Source: Oscheius tipulae
Lineage: Eukaryota; Nematoda; Chromadorea; Rhabditida; Rhabditidae
Reading direction: 5' to 3'
NCBI GenBank assembly: GCA_037178975.1
Contig: JASJZH010000001.1
Span: 3,472,001 to 3,536,000 of the forward strand
Length of the DNA: 64,000 bases
Positions 23,489 to 35,677 of this stretch are shown piece by piece. The notes beneath the pieces were generated by a model that did no database searches, was not told where the DNA came from, and saw only the letters and a list, made by a program, of their open reading frames with translations. Within the stretch, counting starts at the first letter, position 1. Each line of letters opens with the position of its first letter. The position numbers and the translations under genes are program-made.

Positions 23489-23884
23489 TTTTTGTTAGTG
23501 ATTTATTTGTAAACGGGTGTTTATTGTGCACATGATGTGATAGTTGTTTTCCGTTGAAATAATATAGTTTATCTCTTTAACACGACCTTTCATTCTGCGT
23601 AAACGAAAAGTGCTCAAGTTTGGCCGACTTTCTTATTAAATACGGACATTCAGAGAAGGAGTAATTTGTAAAGTCTCCGAAATATCGTTTCCATGTCTTT
23701 GGCAGCCATTGGATTTGAAAGGGGGCCGGAAAATACTTCTATGATTTTTAGAAGCTTCTGCTCGGAATGAGAAGACGGAGTAATTTCGAAGTTCCTTCAC
23801 ATTTGTACTACCTACGACCCTTGTTACCCAATAAGATGTCTGACCACTAATTTATGCAAGTAATGTAAGAACGAGTTGGATTGT
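23489..23884. other. 3' interval between SKI3 and H2A
   Basis: Convergent 3' ends of SKI3 (+) and H2A (-). No gene seen. Confidence 0.5.
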
Positions 23885-23900
23885 GGCCCTGAAGAGGGCC
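23885..23900 (-). terminator. Histone 3' hairpin (H2A)
   Basis: The same 16-nt hairpin as at H4, with identical stem and CTTC loop and the same flanking ACCCAAC-type sequence. Confidence 0.95.
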
Positions 23901-23931
23901 GTTGGGTTTGGAAATGTGCCGAAGTAGCTGT

Positions 23932-24312
23932 TTACTTCTCCTCAGCAGTCTTCTTGGGGAGAAGGACGGCCTGGATGTTGGGCAGGACTCCTCCCTGAGC
24001 AATGGTGACTCCGGAGAGAAGCTTGTTCAACTCCTCGTCGTTGCGGACAGCGAGCTGAAGATGGCGAGGGTTGATTCTGGTCTTCTTGTTGTCACGGGCG
24101 GCGTTTCCAGCCAACTCGAGGACCTCAGCAGCGAGGTATTCGAGGACGGCGGCCAGGTAGACGGGGGCGCCAGCTCCGATACGCTGAGCGTAGTTGCCCT
24201 TGCGGAGCATACGGTGCAGACGACCGACGGGGAACTGAAGTCCGGCACGGCTCGAGCGAGACTTGGCCTTTCCTCCAGACTTGGCTTTTCCTCCCTTTCC
24301 TCTTCCAGACAT
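23932..24312 (-). CDS. H2A: Histone H2A
   Basis: 126 aa, intronless. It starts [20 protein letters not shown] and carries the acidic-patch helix NDEELNKLL and the docking tail ending [10 protein letters not shown]. No SQ(E/D)Y motif, so it is a canonical H2A and not H2A.X, and the histone fold lacks H2A.Z changes. A TTATAA box lies at about 24373, near 60 nt above the ATG. Pairs with the H2B gene located about 1 kb away in the same orientation. Confidence 0.99.
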   Translation of the reverse strand: MSGRGKGGKAKSGGKAKSRSSRAGLQFPVGRLHRMLRKGNYAQRIGAGAPVYLAAVLEYLAAEVLELAGNAARDNKKTRINPRHLQLAVRNDEELNKLLSGVTIAQGGVLPNIQAVLLPKKTAEEK

Positions 24313-24372
24313 GACGACTTGACGGCGGTTAGTTGAGTGTGAGACTCGTACCGAATGGGCTGAATCCTGCTC

Positions 24373-24378
24373 TTATAA
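24373..24378 (-). promoter_or_regulatory. TATA box of H2A
   Basis: CCTTATAAGAG on the minus strand, about 60 nt above the ATG. Confidence 0.65.
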
Positions 24379-24399
24379 GGGGTTCTCTCCGTTAGCCCC

Positions 24400-25082
24400 G
24401 CCCATCCAAAAGCGCGCCAATCTCCACGCGTTCCCTATCTGCCAACACAGCGCGGCTAATTATTCAGTCGCGTCGCGGACTGTGCTATAATCGAACAGAG
24501 CGGGGAGACCCCGGTCAAAGATACTGGAACAGTGCCAAGGTGGCAAAATAGGGCGGGAAAGAGAAGTTTCAAACGTGGAAAAGAAAGAAATTTGTTAGAA
24601 GAAGAATCGAAGAGTAACTACTGAAAGGATAAACAGTTGAACCGATCTTTAGAAAGTCTTCTGTTGAATAACACTCTCGAAAGATTCCTAAAAGGAGTGA
24701 TACTCTTCCTTTATGTGAGGTGGAGCATGAAAGAAACAACCCTGAGAATTCTGAAGAAGAGAACTTCGATAGCCGGAGCAGTTTCGGACCAGATGCCATT
24801 TCATTTGATGTGCTATGCCATTTGCTATGAATTTCAAAACTATTTAGTTCTACCATTCAGAGCAGTACCATCATAAACATGTTATGTTCTTTATCCTTCA
24901 CGTACCCATATTTTTTATCTTTCAAGAACTTGAATGCAGACACCTTGAGCTTGATATGCAGTGTAACAACCTGGATAGTGTAGTAGCAAGTTGTGTACAC
25001 TTTCTATTAGTATTAGTCTCTCCCAACCCATTTGGCTGCATATTTCATTCATTTAGGCCCAAATAAAAACGATTGGATATGT
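24400..25082. other. Spacer between H2A and H2B
   Basis: Holds the H2A promoter; an AT-rich remainder shows no gene with support. Confidence 0.5.
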
Positions 25083-25098
25083 GGCCCTGAAGAGGGCC
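25083..25098 (-). terminator. Histone 3' hairpin (H2B)
   Basis: Identical 16-nt hairpin, about 35 nt past the H2B stop. Confidence 0.95.
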
Positions 25099-25133
25099 GT
25101 TGGGTTTTGACTTGAACTCTTGAGTAAAGAGAA

Positions 25134-25508
25134 TTACTTGCTGGAGGTGTACTTGGTGACAGCCTTGGTTCCCTCAGAGACGGCGTGCTTGGCGAGCTCT
25201 CCGGGCAGGATGAGGCGGACAGCGGTTTGGACTTCGCGAGAAGAGATGGTGCTCTTCTTGTTGTAGTGGGCAAGACGGCTGGCCTCGGCAGCAATGCGCT
25301 CGAAGACGTCGTTGACGAAGGAGTTCATGATGGACATGGCCTTGGAGGAGACTCCGGTATCGGGGTGGACCTGCTTCAGAACACGGTAGATGTAGACAGA
25401 GTAAGACTCCTTGCGTCCTCCACGTCTCTTCTTCTTCTCTCCGGTACGAGTGGCCTTCTGGGCCTTGGCGGCTTTCTTGGCTCCCTTGGCGGACGGCTTA
25501 GGCGGCAT
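25134..25508 (-). CDS. H2B: Histone H2B
   Basis: 124 aa, intronless. The start is ATG 25508 ([20 protein letters not shown]). The fold shows [38 protein letters not shown] and ends [10 protein letters not shown]. The ubiquitination lysine in the C-terminal AVTKYTSSK helix is present. A TTATAG element at 25558-25563 is the likely TATA box. Replication-dependent by its hairpin. Confidence 0.99.
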   Translation of the reverse strand: MPPKPSAKGAKKAAKAQKATRTGEKKKRRGGRKESYSVYIYRVLKQVHPDTGVSSKAMSIMNSFVNDVFERIAAEASRLAHYNKKSTISSREVQTAVRLILPGELAKHAVSEGTKAVTKYTSSK

Positions 25509-25559
25509 GGTCAGTAGTACACTTGGCAAGTGGTAAGGATCCCTCCCTTCTCTGTCTCT

Positions 25560-26207
25560 TATAGCGAGTGCTCTCCGTTAGCCACGCCCCTTACGTCCCG
25601 CCAAAACTCTGGACTCTCTCACTACAATGTAACCTCTAATCGGTGAGGACGCTGGCTGAGAGCCAGCGAGATAGCGTGGGAGAGAAGGAGTCTATTAAGA
25701 AGGGATAGTCTCGGGATACCTTGAGGGGAGCACGAAGAACAGTTCCGACCACATCAGAGCTCAATTCTCAGGGCAAAGGACAGACCAAATTGTCTCAAAT
25801 TGTCTCGACTACAATGCCAACAAAAATACATGTGACTACGGATCTCAAATGAGGGATGGTGGAAACTCCTGTAAAACAACGATAGTTTGTTTCCGCTCTA
25901 CAGCTAGCCGGTTTTTAGTAACCAGTAACACTCCGGGGCACACCTCTTCTCTTATAGGAACTCGACAGCAGAATTCAATTGGCATGAGGGAAAATGACAG
26001 GTCTGCCCTGAGCATTATCTAGGTTGCTCACAGTATCTTGGTCTGTTCTTTGTTTTCAGTGCAGCAACTCTCAAAGTTCAGTTCAAATCCCAACACAATA
26101 CTCTAGATCACATTATCTTGCCAAACTCCCTCTCATCTCAGCAGTTTCCGCTCTCTCACATTCAAAGATTTTATGTACAACAATTCAAAGAGGCTCGATC
26201 GAAATGT
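25560..26207. other. Spacer between H2B and H3
   Basis: Contains the H2B promoter region. No supported gene. Confidence 0.5.
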
Positions 26208-26223
26208 GGCCCTGAAGAGGGCC
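26208..26223 (-). terminator. Histone 3' hairpin (H3)
   Basis: Identical 16-nt hairpin, about 30 nt past the H3 stop. Confidence 0.95.
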
Positions 26224-26253
26224 GTTGGGTTTTCAAATTAGAGTCACGAGCAC

Positions 26254-26700
<447 letters not shown>

Positions 26701-26706
26701 TTATAA
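26701..26706 (-). promoter_or_regulatory. TATA box of H3
   Basis: CCCTTATAAGAG on the minus strand close to the ATG, matching the elements of the other three histone genes. Confidence 0.65.
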
Positions 26707-27104
26707 GGGCGTCTCAGCCGTGACCACGCCCCCTGTTTTTGGGCTGTCGCGTCCCGAATTGGCGCCAAAACTCTAGCGTCCTATCTATCGGGTCAGCGCC
26801 CGTTTACTCTGGACTAATGTCAATTGCACTTTCTTTGAAAGCTTGGAGGAAAGGGCCATGAAGAAGAGAGTCATAGGGAGAGAGTGACAAGCAATAGACA
26901 AAATTTTCTACTATGCAGGCTACCAGTTCTATAATTCCTGTCCAGAAGTAACCACAGTTTGACCTGAAGTCTCTCTCATGGTTGTGCTCGTATTCACTAC
27001 AGAAACTTCATAGCAAAGCTTCCGAAAGTACAATCCGTGGTACAATCATAGTACAATAACAGAGTCACCCATATAAATGACAAGATATGTTCCGAGCTCT
27101 ATCG

Positions 27105-27576
27105 TATATTGTAGTCTAATATTTCTATTTCGCATTGCAGAAGTTCTGTTCGACGTAGTGCAGGGCAACAAAGGACTGGAAGCCTCCAACGTCACCGGCC
27201 CGAACGGCGACCCTGTTCAGGGCTCCAAATATTTCTATGTTCTGCTCAAAAATCGTCGTCGTCCTCGCCAGAACAAAGCCGCCAAAAAGAATGACAACGA
27301 ATCGGAGAAGTTGACCGAGAACAAGGACAATGGCGAGAAGAAAAAGAAGAAGCGTGTTCGTCGCCCCCGTCGAAAGGACAACAAGAAGAGAGATGAGGTA
27401 AGTCCTTCTCAGTATCATCATTGTGTTGTGTTGTTCAGTCTGTCCCTCCGAAGGATGAGAAAGACCCCACTTCTACCGATAGCGAGAAGAAAGGTCCGCC
27501 GCGCCGTCGTCGTGCAAGTTCAACTGCTGCTGAGAAGCCGAATACGACATCGAGTAAGAGGCGGGCAGAGAGCTGA
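27105..27576 (+). pseudogene. Inverted partial copy of the Y-box gene (3' half, intron retained)
   Basis: From about 27105 to 27541 this matches, in opposite orientation, the last two exons of the Y-box gene at 29958-30893, including the flanking intron sequence and the 40-nt internal intron. In the first shared exon I count two differences in about 265 nt. The exon carrying the RNA-binding core of the cold-shock domain is absent. The remaining frame is intact through the splice ([14 protein letters not shown]) and gains a new C-terminus, [10 protein letters not shown], where homology ends. Because the intron is retained, it arose by DNA duplication and not by retroposition. It is probably a pseudogene unless an upstream exon supplies a start. 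Confidence 0.75.
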
Positions 27577-27838
27577 AGAATGAGATGGGCTGCGACACGG
27601 ATGCTACCAGTATCCCACCCAAGTAGAACAGTTTTGACCTCATAAAAACAATTAACTGGAAGGCTTATTCCCTCTCTTTCTCTGTCTGCAAATTGGCATT
27701 CACGACTGATTGACTCGGCCTCCGAAGCCTTTCGATCCGGCAATTAGCGGATAAGCACTGATCGTGGAGCACATTCCCACATAACATTCGTATTACGGGC
27801 GAGAGACAAGTGATATCTTGGGAGGAGTACATTCGGGG
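27577..27838. other. Interval after the Y-box copy
   Basis: Convergent space between the partial copy (+) and the cysteine-rich gene (-). No gene seen. Confidence 0.4.
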
Positions 27839-28212
27839 TTAATTGGCCTTCTGTTTGACTGATTCCACAATTACTGGAGCTTCTTGATGATGGACCTCGG
27901 CCTCTGCAGTCGCATTGTCCTCATAGGTCGGCACTGGTTCTTCCGGATGAACTGCTGGAGGTACCTGATTTCTTGGTTCGTTAAAGGACTGTGTCTCTGG
28001 ACAACCTCGATAGGAACAGCTATCGTGACATCTCCCTCTGGAACAATCTCTGCTACTACAGCTGCAACTGCAGCCGGGGGCGGATGGACAGCCGGGAGTG
28101 GTTCTCTTCTATATTGATTACTTTGTGTCTCATCGGGGGCAAAGAACTCACTCGAACCACAGCTCAGACTCCTTTTTCGTCTCCGCCGGTGAGTGTGTGT
28201 ACAAAATGTCGA
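27839..28212 (-). CDS. Cysteine-rich protein with acidic tail, 5' end unresolved
   Basis: The minus-strand frame ends at TAA 27839. It reads a cysteine cluster (GCPSAPGCSCSCSSRDC, RGRCHDSCSYRGCPET), then an acidic low-complexity tail (PTYEDNATAEAEVHHQEAPV). An exon above it, after TTTTCAG at about 28213, encodes a polybasic run (HRRRRKRSLSCGS), which could be a proprotein cleavage site. The intron between the two exons (GTGAGT to TATAG, about 45 nt) does not keep phase in my model, so an edge is wrong. Could be an extracellular or secreted protein; function unknown. Confidence 0.45.
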
Positions 28213-28751
28213 CTGAAAATGTCATACTACTGGGAACTTGGAGAAAAGTGCACGAGAGAACGGACTCTCTAGTTCCGAGATTTCAGAAAAGAACATGAAT
28301 ACAGTGAATTAACTGTTAAGTGTTTTGTTCAATCGGTGTTGGTATATCGTTCTGTTGGTAAGCAAAATATGTTGTCTGTTAGTCAGATATCTTTCAGGTA
28401 GGTATGCCACGGAAGCCAAGAAAACGAACCTTTAGGTATAGAATGTTGGTTTCCGAAGCGGTGAATGACCTCCGACGTCCTACCGAAGGCATTATCCCCA
28501 GTCCAGAGCATAAAAAGTCCCAAAGAATTGAACTTTGGCTCTTTCAGCTTTCCTTTGAACATGCTTGACTTCTAAACAGGCTCTTCGTTTGACTGTCTTT
28601 CCCTCCTACAGTCAATTTGTCGGGATCTGCAGTCTTGAATTCTATCTTAGCCGAGAAGAGTTCTCTCTTCTCCAAACACTGGATGAAGGAGCCGAGCAAA
28701 CTTCGACACATGACGTTGGATGAGACGAAAATGAAGACCTGAATGGGAGTC

Positions 28752-28940
28752 TCAGTAAGTTCTAGAAGATTCTGGAACTGCATCTTTTCCACTCGTGACG
28801 GCTACAGTTGACTTGTCGTCGTCGACTTTGTTCCGATTACAGCAGAAGAGATTCTTGATCATGGCTGTGCTTACATGCTCGTTACGACTCACCATCCACT
28901 GTAGTATCTGGTCGAGAGTTAAAAAGAAGGTTGACGAGTA
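28752..28940 (-). CDS. Possible 3' exon of an unidentified gene
   Basis: After a TTTTCAG acceptor, 62 open codons run to TGA at 28752: QYSSTFFLTLDQILQWMVSR, then NEHVSTAMIKNLFCCNRNKV and a Ser/Thr/Asp tail. An overlapping frame (28544-28792) is also open, so the choice of frame is not certain. The hydrophobic segment followed by a Cys-Cys and a hydrophilic tail recalls a receptor C-terminus, but nothing else supports that. Confidence 0.25.
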   Translation of the reverse strand, partial: YSSTFFLTLDQILQWMVSRNEHVSTAMIKNLFCCNRNKVDDDKSTVAVTSGKDAVPESSRTY

Positions 28941-29957
28941 CTGAAAATGAGAGAAATCAGGGCCAAAGGAACACAGAAGCTGTCAACAAATGTAGTCATG
29001 GGATACGGGTATGGGAGCAGCAGCAGTCAGTACGCATAATGGCTAATTTCCAGCTGGCAGGAGAGAGACCTGATTTGGCCTCTTTTCACTCTGGCAAAGC
29101 TCTGATGACTGCTCGTAATTGGATCATAACAGCTTCTTCTCATGATCTTTTTGTGGAGTGACTAGTGTTTTGAGAGGGGAAGATCACTGTACTTAGGAAA
29201 GATGGAGGAATTAGTTACTTCGATAAACAATCAAGGTTTTGGTTGAAGCTGGGTGAAAAGGTTGACCGCCTATACACGAAACTCACAAGGGGCATTGCCG
29301 GAATTTGACATCTTCAAATGGGGAGAGGTGTGCCTAGACACTGTAGGAAGAAGAAGAAGACCAGATGCAGGGATCGCCTACCTGGCCAGCCGGGCCAGGC
29401 CAAGCTTGTAAACAGCGCTGCAACCTGGTCTGGCCTAGCCGACGCAGAAATTTCGGCCAAGTTTGCGATGCATGTCAGGGGAAATGGAAGAAACGTCTTT
29501 TCTGATACTCGAGGACTATCCAAACTTTGCTAGGAAAAACTAGAAGTTTCAATTTTTGTGGATTGCTGGGAAGAACGATCGTATGAGCACTGCTGAGGTG
29601 CGGCCAGAGACCACCCAAATCTCGAGCTACGGTAAAAGCATCTTCGAAAAGGCTGTATTGATCAATTTCGGAGGCATATCAGTCATAACAGAAGACGTTT
29701 ACTTTGGTTACCATGGAGTAGTAGGGCTTCGGAGGTCTCCCTCAATTGAGAATGTGACGTGAGAAAGCATGTGATTTTGACCAACTGGAAATAGATGAAG
29801 CTCTGAGCACAAGGTTCTCAATGACAGTTTAATATTGTAAACGAGATATAACAATGGTACAACAGAAACAGGGGATCTCGTGTACAGTACACAGATGGTA
29901 CAAAACAAATTTAGAAAACTGCAGTTTGAAAAACTGGAATAAAATGTGGCCTACAAA
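28941..29957. other. Gene-poor interval
   Basis: Contains the Y-box 3' UTR at its right end. A GC-rich imperfect palindrome (CCTGGCCAGCCGGGCCAGG) lies near 29379-29397. No supported gene. Confidence 0.4.
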
Positions 29958-30893
29958 TTAGATCTGAGCGTCTACAGCGCCTGCAGATCCGAGACTAGCA
30001 TCTCCGCCTCCCAAAATGGCTCCTTTGGGCGTTTCATTAGTGGCAGTCTCGACATTCGGCTTCTCAGCAGCAGTTGAACTTGCACGACGACGGCGCGGCG
30101 GACCTTTCTTCTCGCTATCGTTAGAAACGGGGTCTTTCTCATCCTTCGGAGGGGCAGACTAAACAACACGCCAATGATGATACTGAGAAGGACTTACCTC
30201 ATCTCTCTTCTTGCTGTCCTTTCGACGGGGGCGACGAACACGCTTCTTCTTTTTCTTCTCGCCATTGTCCTTGTTCTCGGTCAACTTCTCCGATTCGTTG
30301 TCATTCTTTTTGGCGGCTTTGTTCTGGCGAGGACGACGACGATTTTTGAGCAGAACATAGAAATATTTGGAGCCCTGAACAGGGTCGCCGTTCGGGCCGG
30401 TGACGTTGGAGGCTTCCAGTCCTTTGTTGCCCTGCACCACGTCGAACAGAACTTCTGCAATGCGAAAATAGAAATATTAGACTACAATATATAACGTACG
30501 TTCACCGCCGTCAAGAGTACGGAGGTAGTACTTCTGGGTGTGGCTGTTGGCAATCACGCTCTGGTGGATGAAAACGTCGCCCTTTCCATCCTCACGGTCG
30601 ATGAATCCGTATCTGCCTTTGATGGAGTACCACTTGACTTTTCCTTTCAGGCCGGTTTCGATGACAGGCTTGAGCTTTTGAGTCTCTTCCCATGCGCGAC
30701 GACGCTCCTCAGAATATTCCTCAATTTCATTCATCTTCCAAGAATGCTAACCTAGACAAACCTTGGTGATTCGATTGTTCTTTTTGCCGTCAGCCGGCTT
30801 CTCCTCTCCATCCTCCGGTTTCTTAACCTCCGGATCTTTCTCCTCGCTGACGGTCTCAACCTTCACGTCGGCCGAAGTTCCTTCAGCTGCCAT
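29958..30893 (-). CDS. cey: Y-box / cold-shock-domain RNA-binding protein
   Basis: Cytoplasmic mRNA-packaging protein of the YB-1/CEY family. Four exons: 30893-30762 (acidic N-terminus [18 protein letters not shown]), an exon carrying the cold-shock domain, an exon ending its last strands plus a basic region, and a last exon to TAA 29958. The domain shows [20 protein letters not shown] (RNP1), [12 protein letters not shown] (RNP2), [20 protein letters not shown]. Alternating basic clusters follow ([37 protein letters not shown]). The acceptor of exon 2 is ambiguous: two sites, both in phase 0. Its last two exons are duplicated in inverted orientation at 27105-27541. Confidence 0.9.
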
Positions 30894-31549
30894 TATTGAG
30901 CGAACTCTGAAAGACGTGTCGATAAGGAGCAGCACAAGAAGAGACGATAAAAGAGCAACAAATCGCGAACTAAATACGCCAAGCACACGTGTATCGACAT
31001 AAAAAACTTCAAAGATTCCGGAGGCGGTGCCCAAACTGCTAACAGTCGATTTCAACAGCTTCCCTGAATCAGGAAACGGCGCACATTCAAATCGTTAAAT
31101 CCAGCAACTTCCGGTTTTTTTTCTTTGTTTTGCATTTCTCTGTCAATTTTTTGTAGTTTAGCCATTAAAATTGAGTAGAAAAAAACTGAAGAACAGATCA
31201 GAATGGAAAAAATTGGGCTAGGCCAGAACATGAAGCGGTTAAACTAAGCTATCCATACTAGATTCTTCGATTCTTTCCATGTTTTCTCTTTTGCTCAGGT
31301 TCATCTCCAGGCCAACAACACGTATTGTCTTGTATCCGTTTGTTCACGTGCAAAAGCACCTGTCGCGTTTAAATGAAAACGTCTTTTCGTAAAACTGCGT
31401 ATTCTCAGTTTACTTTGCTCTTTCCCAAATTCGTTCAAAAAAGGTATTTCTGAGATGATCCAGTGCTTTCATAGTACCTTTTTGTTCACTCTTTCATCTA
31501 AATCCCTTGCAAATTTTTAGTAACACCTCCTTATCCAACTTTTCCAGGC
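30894..31549. other. Divergent promoter region between cey (-) and the Pol I subunit (+)
   Basis: About 650 nt between two head-to-head genes; likely holds both promoters. No coding exon seen. Confidence 0.5.
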
Positions 31550-34500
31550 ATGGATTGCGATATAGCCTCATATCATGTTGAGTCCTTCAATTATATAATC
31601 GACGAAGGTGCTCATCTGGCAGCTCTAGATGTGCCGAAAGAAAAATTCCGGATTGCGAACGGCGATGCTATTGAGCTGTCGTATACCGGAGCTCAACTGT
31701 CCGCGCCTACACTCGACAAAGGGGTTAGTTTTCTATTTTTCCCTAGTTTTTATTTATTCCATTTGTTAGGGGAAGCTTCTTGGTGCCGATCAGCTCCTAG
31801 TCCTACCGTCCGAATGCAGGCAACGTGGTTTGACCTATTCTGGAAATTTGAAGGTCGGAATCGAGATCAGAGTAAATGGGCAGAGGACGGACACAGTGGA
31901 AACAGTAATCGGAAAAGTTAGTCTTTATTTTGTTCTGTTAAAAAAGATCACAGGTCCCCATAATGCTCAAGTCAAAGCTTTGTCCGTTGAGTAAAATGAA
32001 CAGACAACAGCTGATGAAGGCCGGAGAAGAAGCTAACGAGAAAGGAGGATATTTTATCTGTAAAGGTAGTGAAAAGGTATTTTCTCTGCGAGAAACTTTT
32101 GAAAGTGGTTTTAGATTATTCGGCTGCTGATCGCCAACCGGAGAAACTTTCCAATCGCCCTCGTTCGAAGAACTTTCAAAAACAAAGGAAATCTTTTCAC
32201 GGAATTCGGTGTGATGATGCGATGCGTCCGCGAGAATCACACCGCCGTGATTATGACCATCCACTACCTCGAAACCGGAGCCATGTCTGTCGCCGTCCAG
32301 TTTAGACGAGAAATCTTCTACGTCCCGTTGATCTTCATCATAAAGGCGCTGACCGATTTGAACGACCTCGAAATAGCTAATCTGCTCAGAGGGTAAGAGT
32401 TTTGCTTACTGGTTTCAATTCAAACTACAGAATCCGAAAAGGCGACGCCTTCTGGTCGTCTTGTATCAATAACATGCTCCTTCTAGCACAAGATGACGAG
32501 ATTTATCATAAGAGCGCAGCTCTGAAGGCAATCGGAAGCAAATTCCGAGTCGCTGTTTCGGACAGAGTCGGTCCATGGGAATCTGACGAGGTACTGTAGT
32601 TTTTGTTACAACAGTATCATAAATCTTGCAGGAAGCCGGTCGATTTTTGATCCGGAACACGATTCTGATTCATTTGGAGAGCGACGCAGAGAAGGTCAAC
32701 ATGTTGGCTTATATGGCCCAAAAGCTTGTCGCTCTCGTTAAGGTTCGCAATCCTCATTCATTTCAAAAGTCTATTTTAGTCGGAATGCGCCCCGGAGACT
32801 CCGGATAACCCACAGTTCCAAGAAGCCAGTGTTTCCGGCCACATTATTCTGTTGATTTTGAGAGAAAGGATGGAGAATATTCTGAATAAGGCCAGAAAAA
32901 AGCTCGAATACCTCTCCCAAACCGATAAACAGAAGTCGTTCCTGATGAACTCGTAGGATTTTGTGCATTCTCCAAATATAAAGTTTTTCAGAAATTCCCT
33001 ACTAAAAGCACTTGGGAATCATTCGGGAGGAGAGATAACTCGTGGATTGGAATACTTCCTCGCCACAGGAAATCTCATCACAAAGATCGGCCTCGCTCTG
33101 CAACAGGTTAACTTCTGTAATTACTTTTTGAAAGCAAAATATCTAGGAAAACGGCTTCGCGGTCATTGCCGAACGGATCAACCAACTCCGATTTGTCTCC
33201 CACTTCCGCGCCATCCACAGAGGAGCTTTCTTCATGGAAATGAGGACTACCGACGTCCGTAAGCTCAAACCCGAGGCCTGGGGATTCATCTGTCCAGTTC
33301 ACACTCCTGACGGTTAGTTTGATGGTCATTTTATTAAAATGTTCTAAGTTTAGGTGCTCCTTGTGGGCTATTGAATCACGTGACAGCTTCATGTCGAGTA
33401 GTCACTCACTATTCTGACAAAACGGATCTGCCCGCCTTTCTTGGCGAGCTGGGAATGTACGATCACAAAACAGTTCTACAGGCTCCTCCTGATGAAGAGG
33501 TCCGATTTCTTAATCTTGCATGTTATCACAAACAAGCTTTAGCTGTATCCAGTAACATGTGATGGCCAGTTCATGGGCTATGTTCCCATCAAGAAGGCTG
33601 GAATTATGGAGAGACATCTTCGAATGGCCAAGGTGGATACGAGAGACTCGCGAGTGCCTTATCTTTCCGAGGTTTTTTGCTCCCTTTTTTCAATTCGAAT
33701 TTCAATTCAGATTGCCCTAGTGCATCGTTCCCAAGATCCGAAGAATATCATCACACAGTTCCCTGGAATCTACATTCTGACTGATCCAGCTCGTCTAATT
33801 CGTCCAGTCACCAATCTAGCTACTGGAACAGACGAGTACATTGGCACCTACGAGCAGGTCTATCTGTCAGTCATTATCGATCCGAATGAGGCCGATCCGG
33901 GAGTCACGATGCATCAGGAAAAACATCCCAGTGCTCTTTTCTCCTTTGCGGGCAATCTGATTCCCTTCCCTGATCACAATCAGTCTCCACGGTTTGTTCT
34001 AAATGTGATTTTTCGTTCATTAAAGGATTCCAGCAACGTGTACCAGTGTCAAATGGGTAAGCAGACCATGGGGACGGCAGTACATGCTTGGCATGCCCGC
34101 GCGGATAACAAGATGTACAGATTACAGGTATTTTTATACTGTCTCCCTCATAAAACATGAGTTCCAGTTTCCCCAGCAGCCGCTGCTCGAGTTGGACGCT
34201 TACAAGCGCTATGAGATGGACGAATACCCACTCGGGACGAATGCCTGTGTGGCTGTTATTTCGTACACGGGCTACGACATGGAAGACGCCATGACCATCA
34301 ACAAGTCCTCTTATCAGCGAGGATTCTGTCACGGAACGGTCATCAAGGTAGAACGAGTGAATCTGGTCAGTCAGACTGAGAAGAAGACCCTCTTCCGAAT
34401 GGATCCGAAGGAACCAATAGCCACAGTCGGCGTAGATGGACTCCCAATTCCTGGACGACGTTATTTCGAAGACGACGTCTATTACGTGACATACAACCAG

Positions 34501-35677
34501 GAGACGGGAAAGTTTAAGAGCCACAAGTTCCACTACGCCGAGCCTGCCTACTGTGGAATTGTACGTCTTGTTCACGATGATAACGCCGATGATGGCTGTC
34601 GAGTATGTTTTAGTGTTTTCTGTTAAATGTATGATTTCAGCACGCTCTTATCCAGTGGAGAATCGAGCGAAATCCGATCATTGGTGACAAATTCGCCTCG
34701 AGACATGGACAGAAGGGAATCAACTCGTTCTTGTGGCCAGTAGAGAGTCTGCCCTTCAGCGAAAGTGGCATGGTTCCTGATATCATTTTCAATCCTCACG
34801 GCTTCCCCAGTCGAATGACAATTGGTTTGCGCTTTTTTTTATATTCATGATGAGTGGAAAAATTCAGGTATGATGATTGAGAGTATGGCAGGGAAAGCTG
34901 CCGCTATGCATGGCGACAAATACGACGCCTCTCCCTTCGTTTTCAAGTGAGATTTCTTTTTTAAATGTGTAAAAAGCCATGTTTAGTGAGAAGGACACGG
35001 CCATCGATCATTTCGGACAGCTTCTGACGAAGGCCGGCTACAATTACTACGGAAACGAGACGTTCTATTCGGGAGTAGACGGTCGACAGATGGAATGTCA
35101 GATATTCTTCGGTGTTGTCTACTATCAGCGTCTTCGTCACATGATTGCCGACAAATTCCAGGTTTTTCAGCTGTTATTATTTGCAAAATGGCAACATTAG
35201 GTCCGTTCAACTGGCCCCGTCGACCAAGTAACCCATCAGCCGGTGAAAGGACGCAAGAAGGGAGGAGGTATTCGTTTCGGAGAGATGGAACGAGATGCCA
35301 TTATTGCTCACGGAACAGCCTTTGTCCTCCAGGATCGTCTTCTGAACTGCTCGGATCGAGATGTCGCCTACGCGTGCAAAAATTGCGGATCTCTGCTCTC
35401 CGTCTCCTCGACTTCGGCCAAATTCACGGAATTTGTCAGAAAACGTCATATGCGACCGGAAGGAGGAACTGTCGACTATTCGGAGCGACAGATCTGCCTC
35501 AATTGCAGTACGCACGAGCATGTTCATCTCATACAGGTATTTTTAAGTTTGTATGATTCTAAAAATAATAAATTCCAGGTCCCACGTGTCTTCCGCTACC
35601 TCGTAGCCGAGTTGGCTGCCATGAATGTCAAAATCGAGCTCGGCTTGAGCGAGCCCGACAAAATTATTCGTTATTAG
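31550..35677 (+). CDS. rpoa-2: DNA-directed RNA polymerase I, second-largest subunit
   Basis: Catalytic-centre subunit (beta-like, RPA135/POLR1B) of Pol I, which makes rRNA in the nucleolus. About 17 exons from ATG 31550 (two bases after TTTCCAG) to TAG 35677. Ordered landmarks: [82 protein letters not shown], the metal/NTP-region motif [52 protein letters not shown] and [22 protein letters not shown]-terminal zinc finger follows ([12 protein letters not shown]). [17 protein letters not shown] and the [12 protein letters not shown] block point to Pol I and not Pol II or III. All conserved blocks are present, so it looks functional. Confidence 0.93.

Noticed and set aside
33904-34575. Minus-strand open frame of 223 codons
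   Set aside because: Antisense of the Pol I subunit exons, which are conserved on the plus strand.
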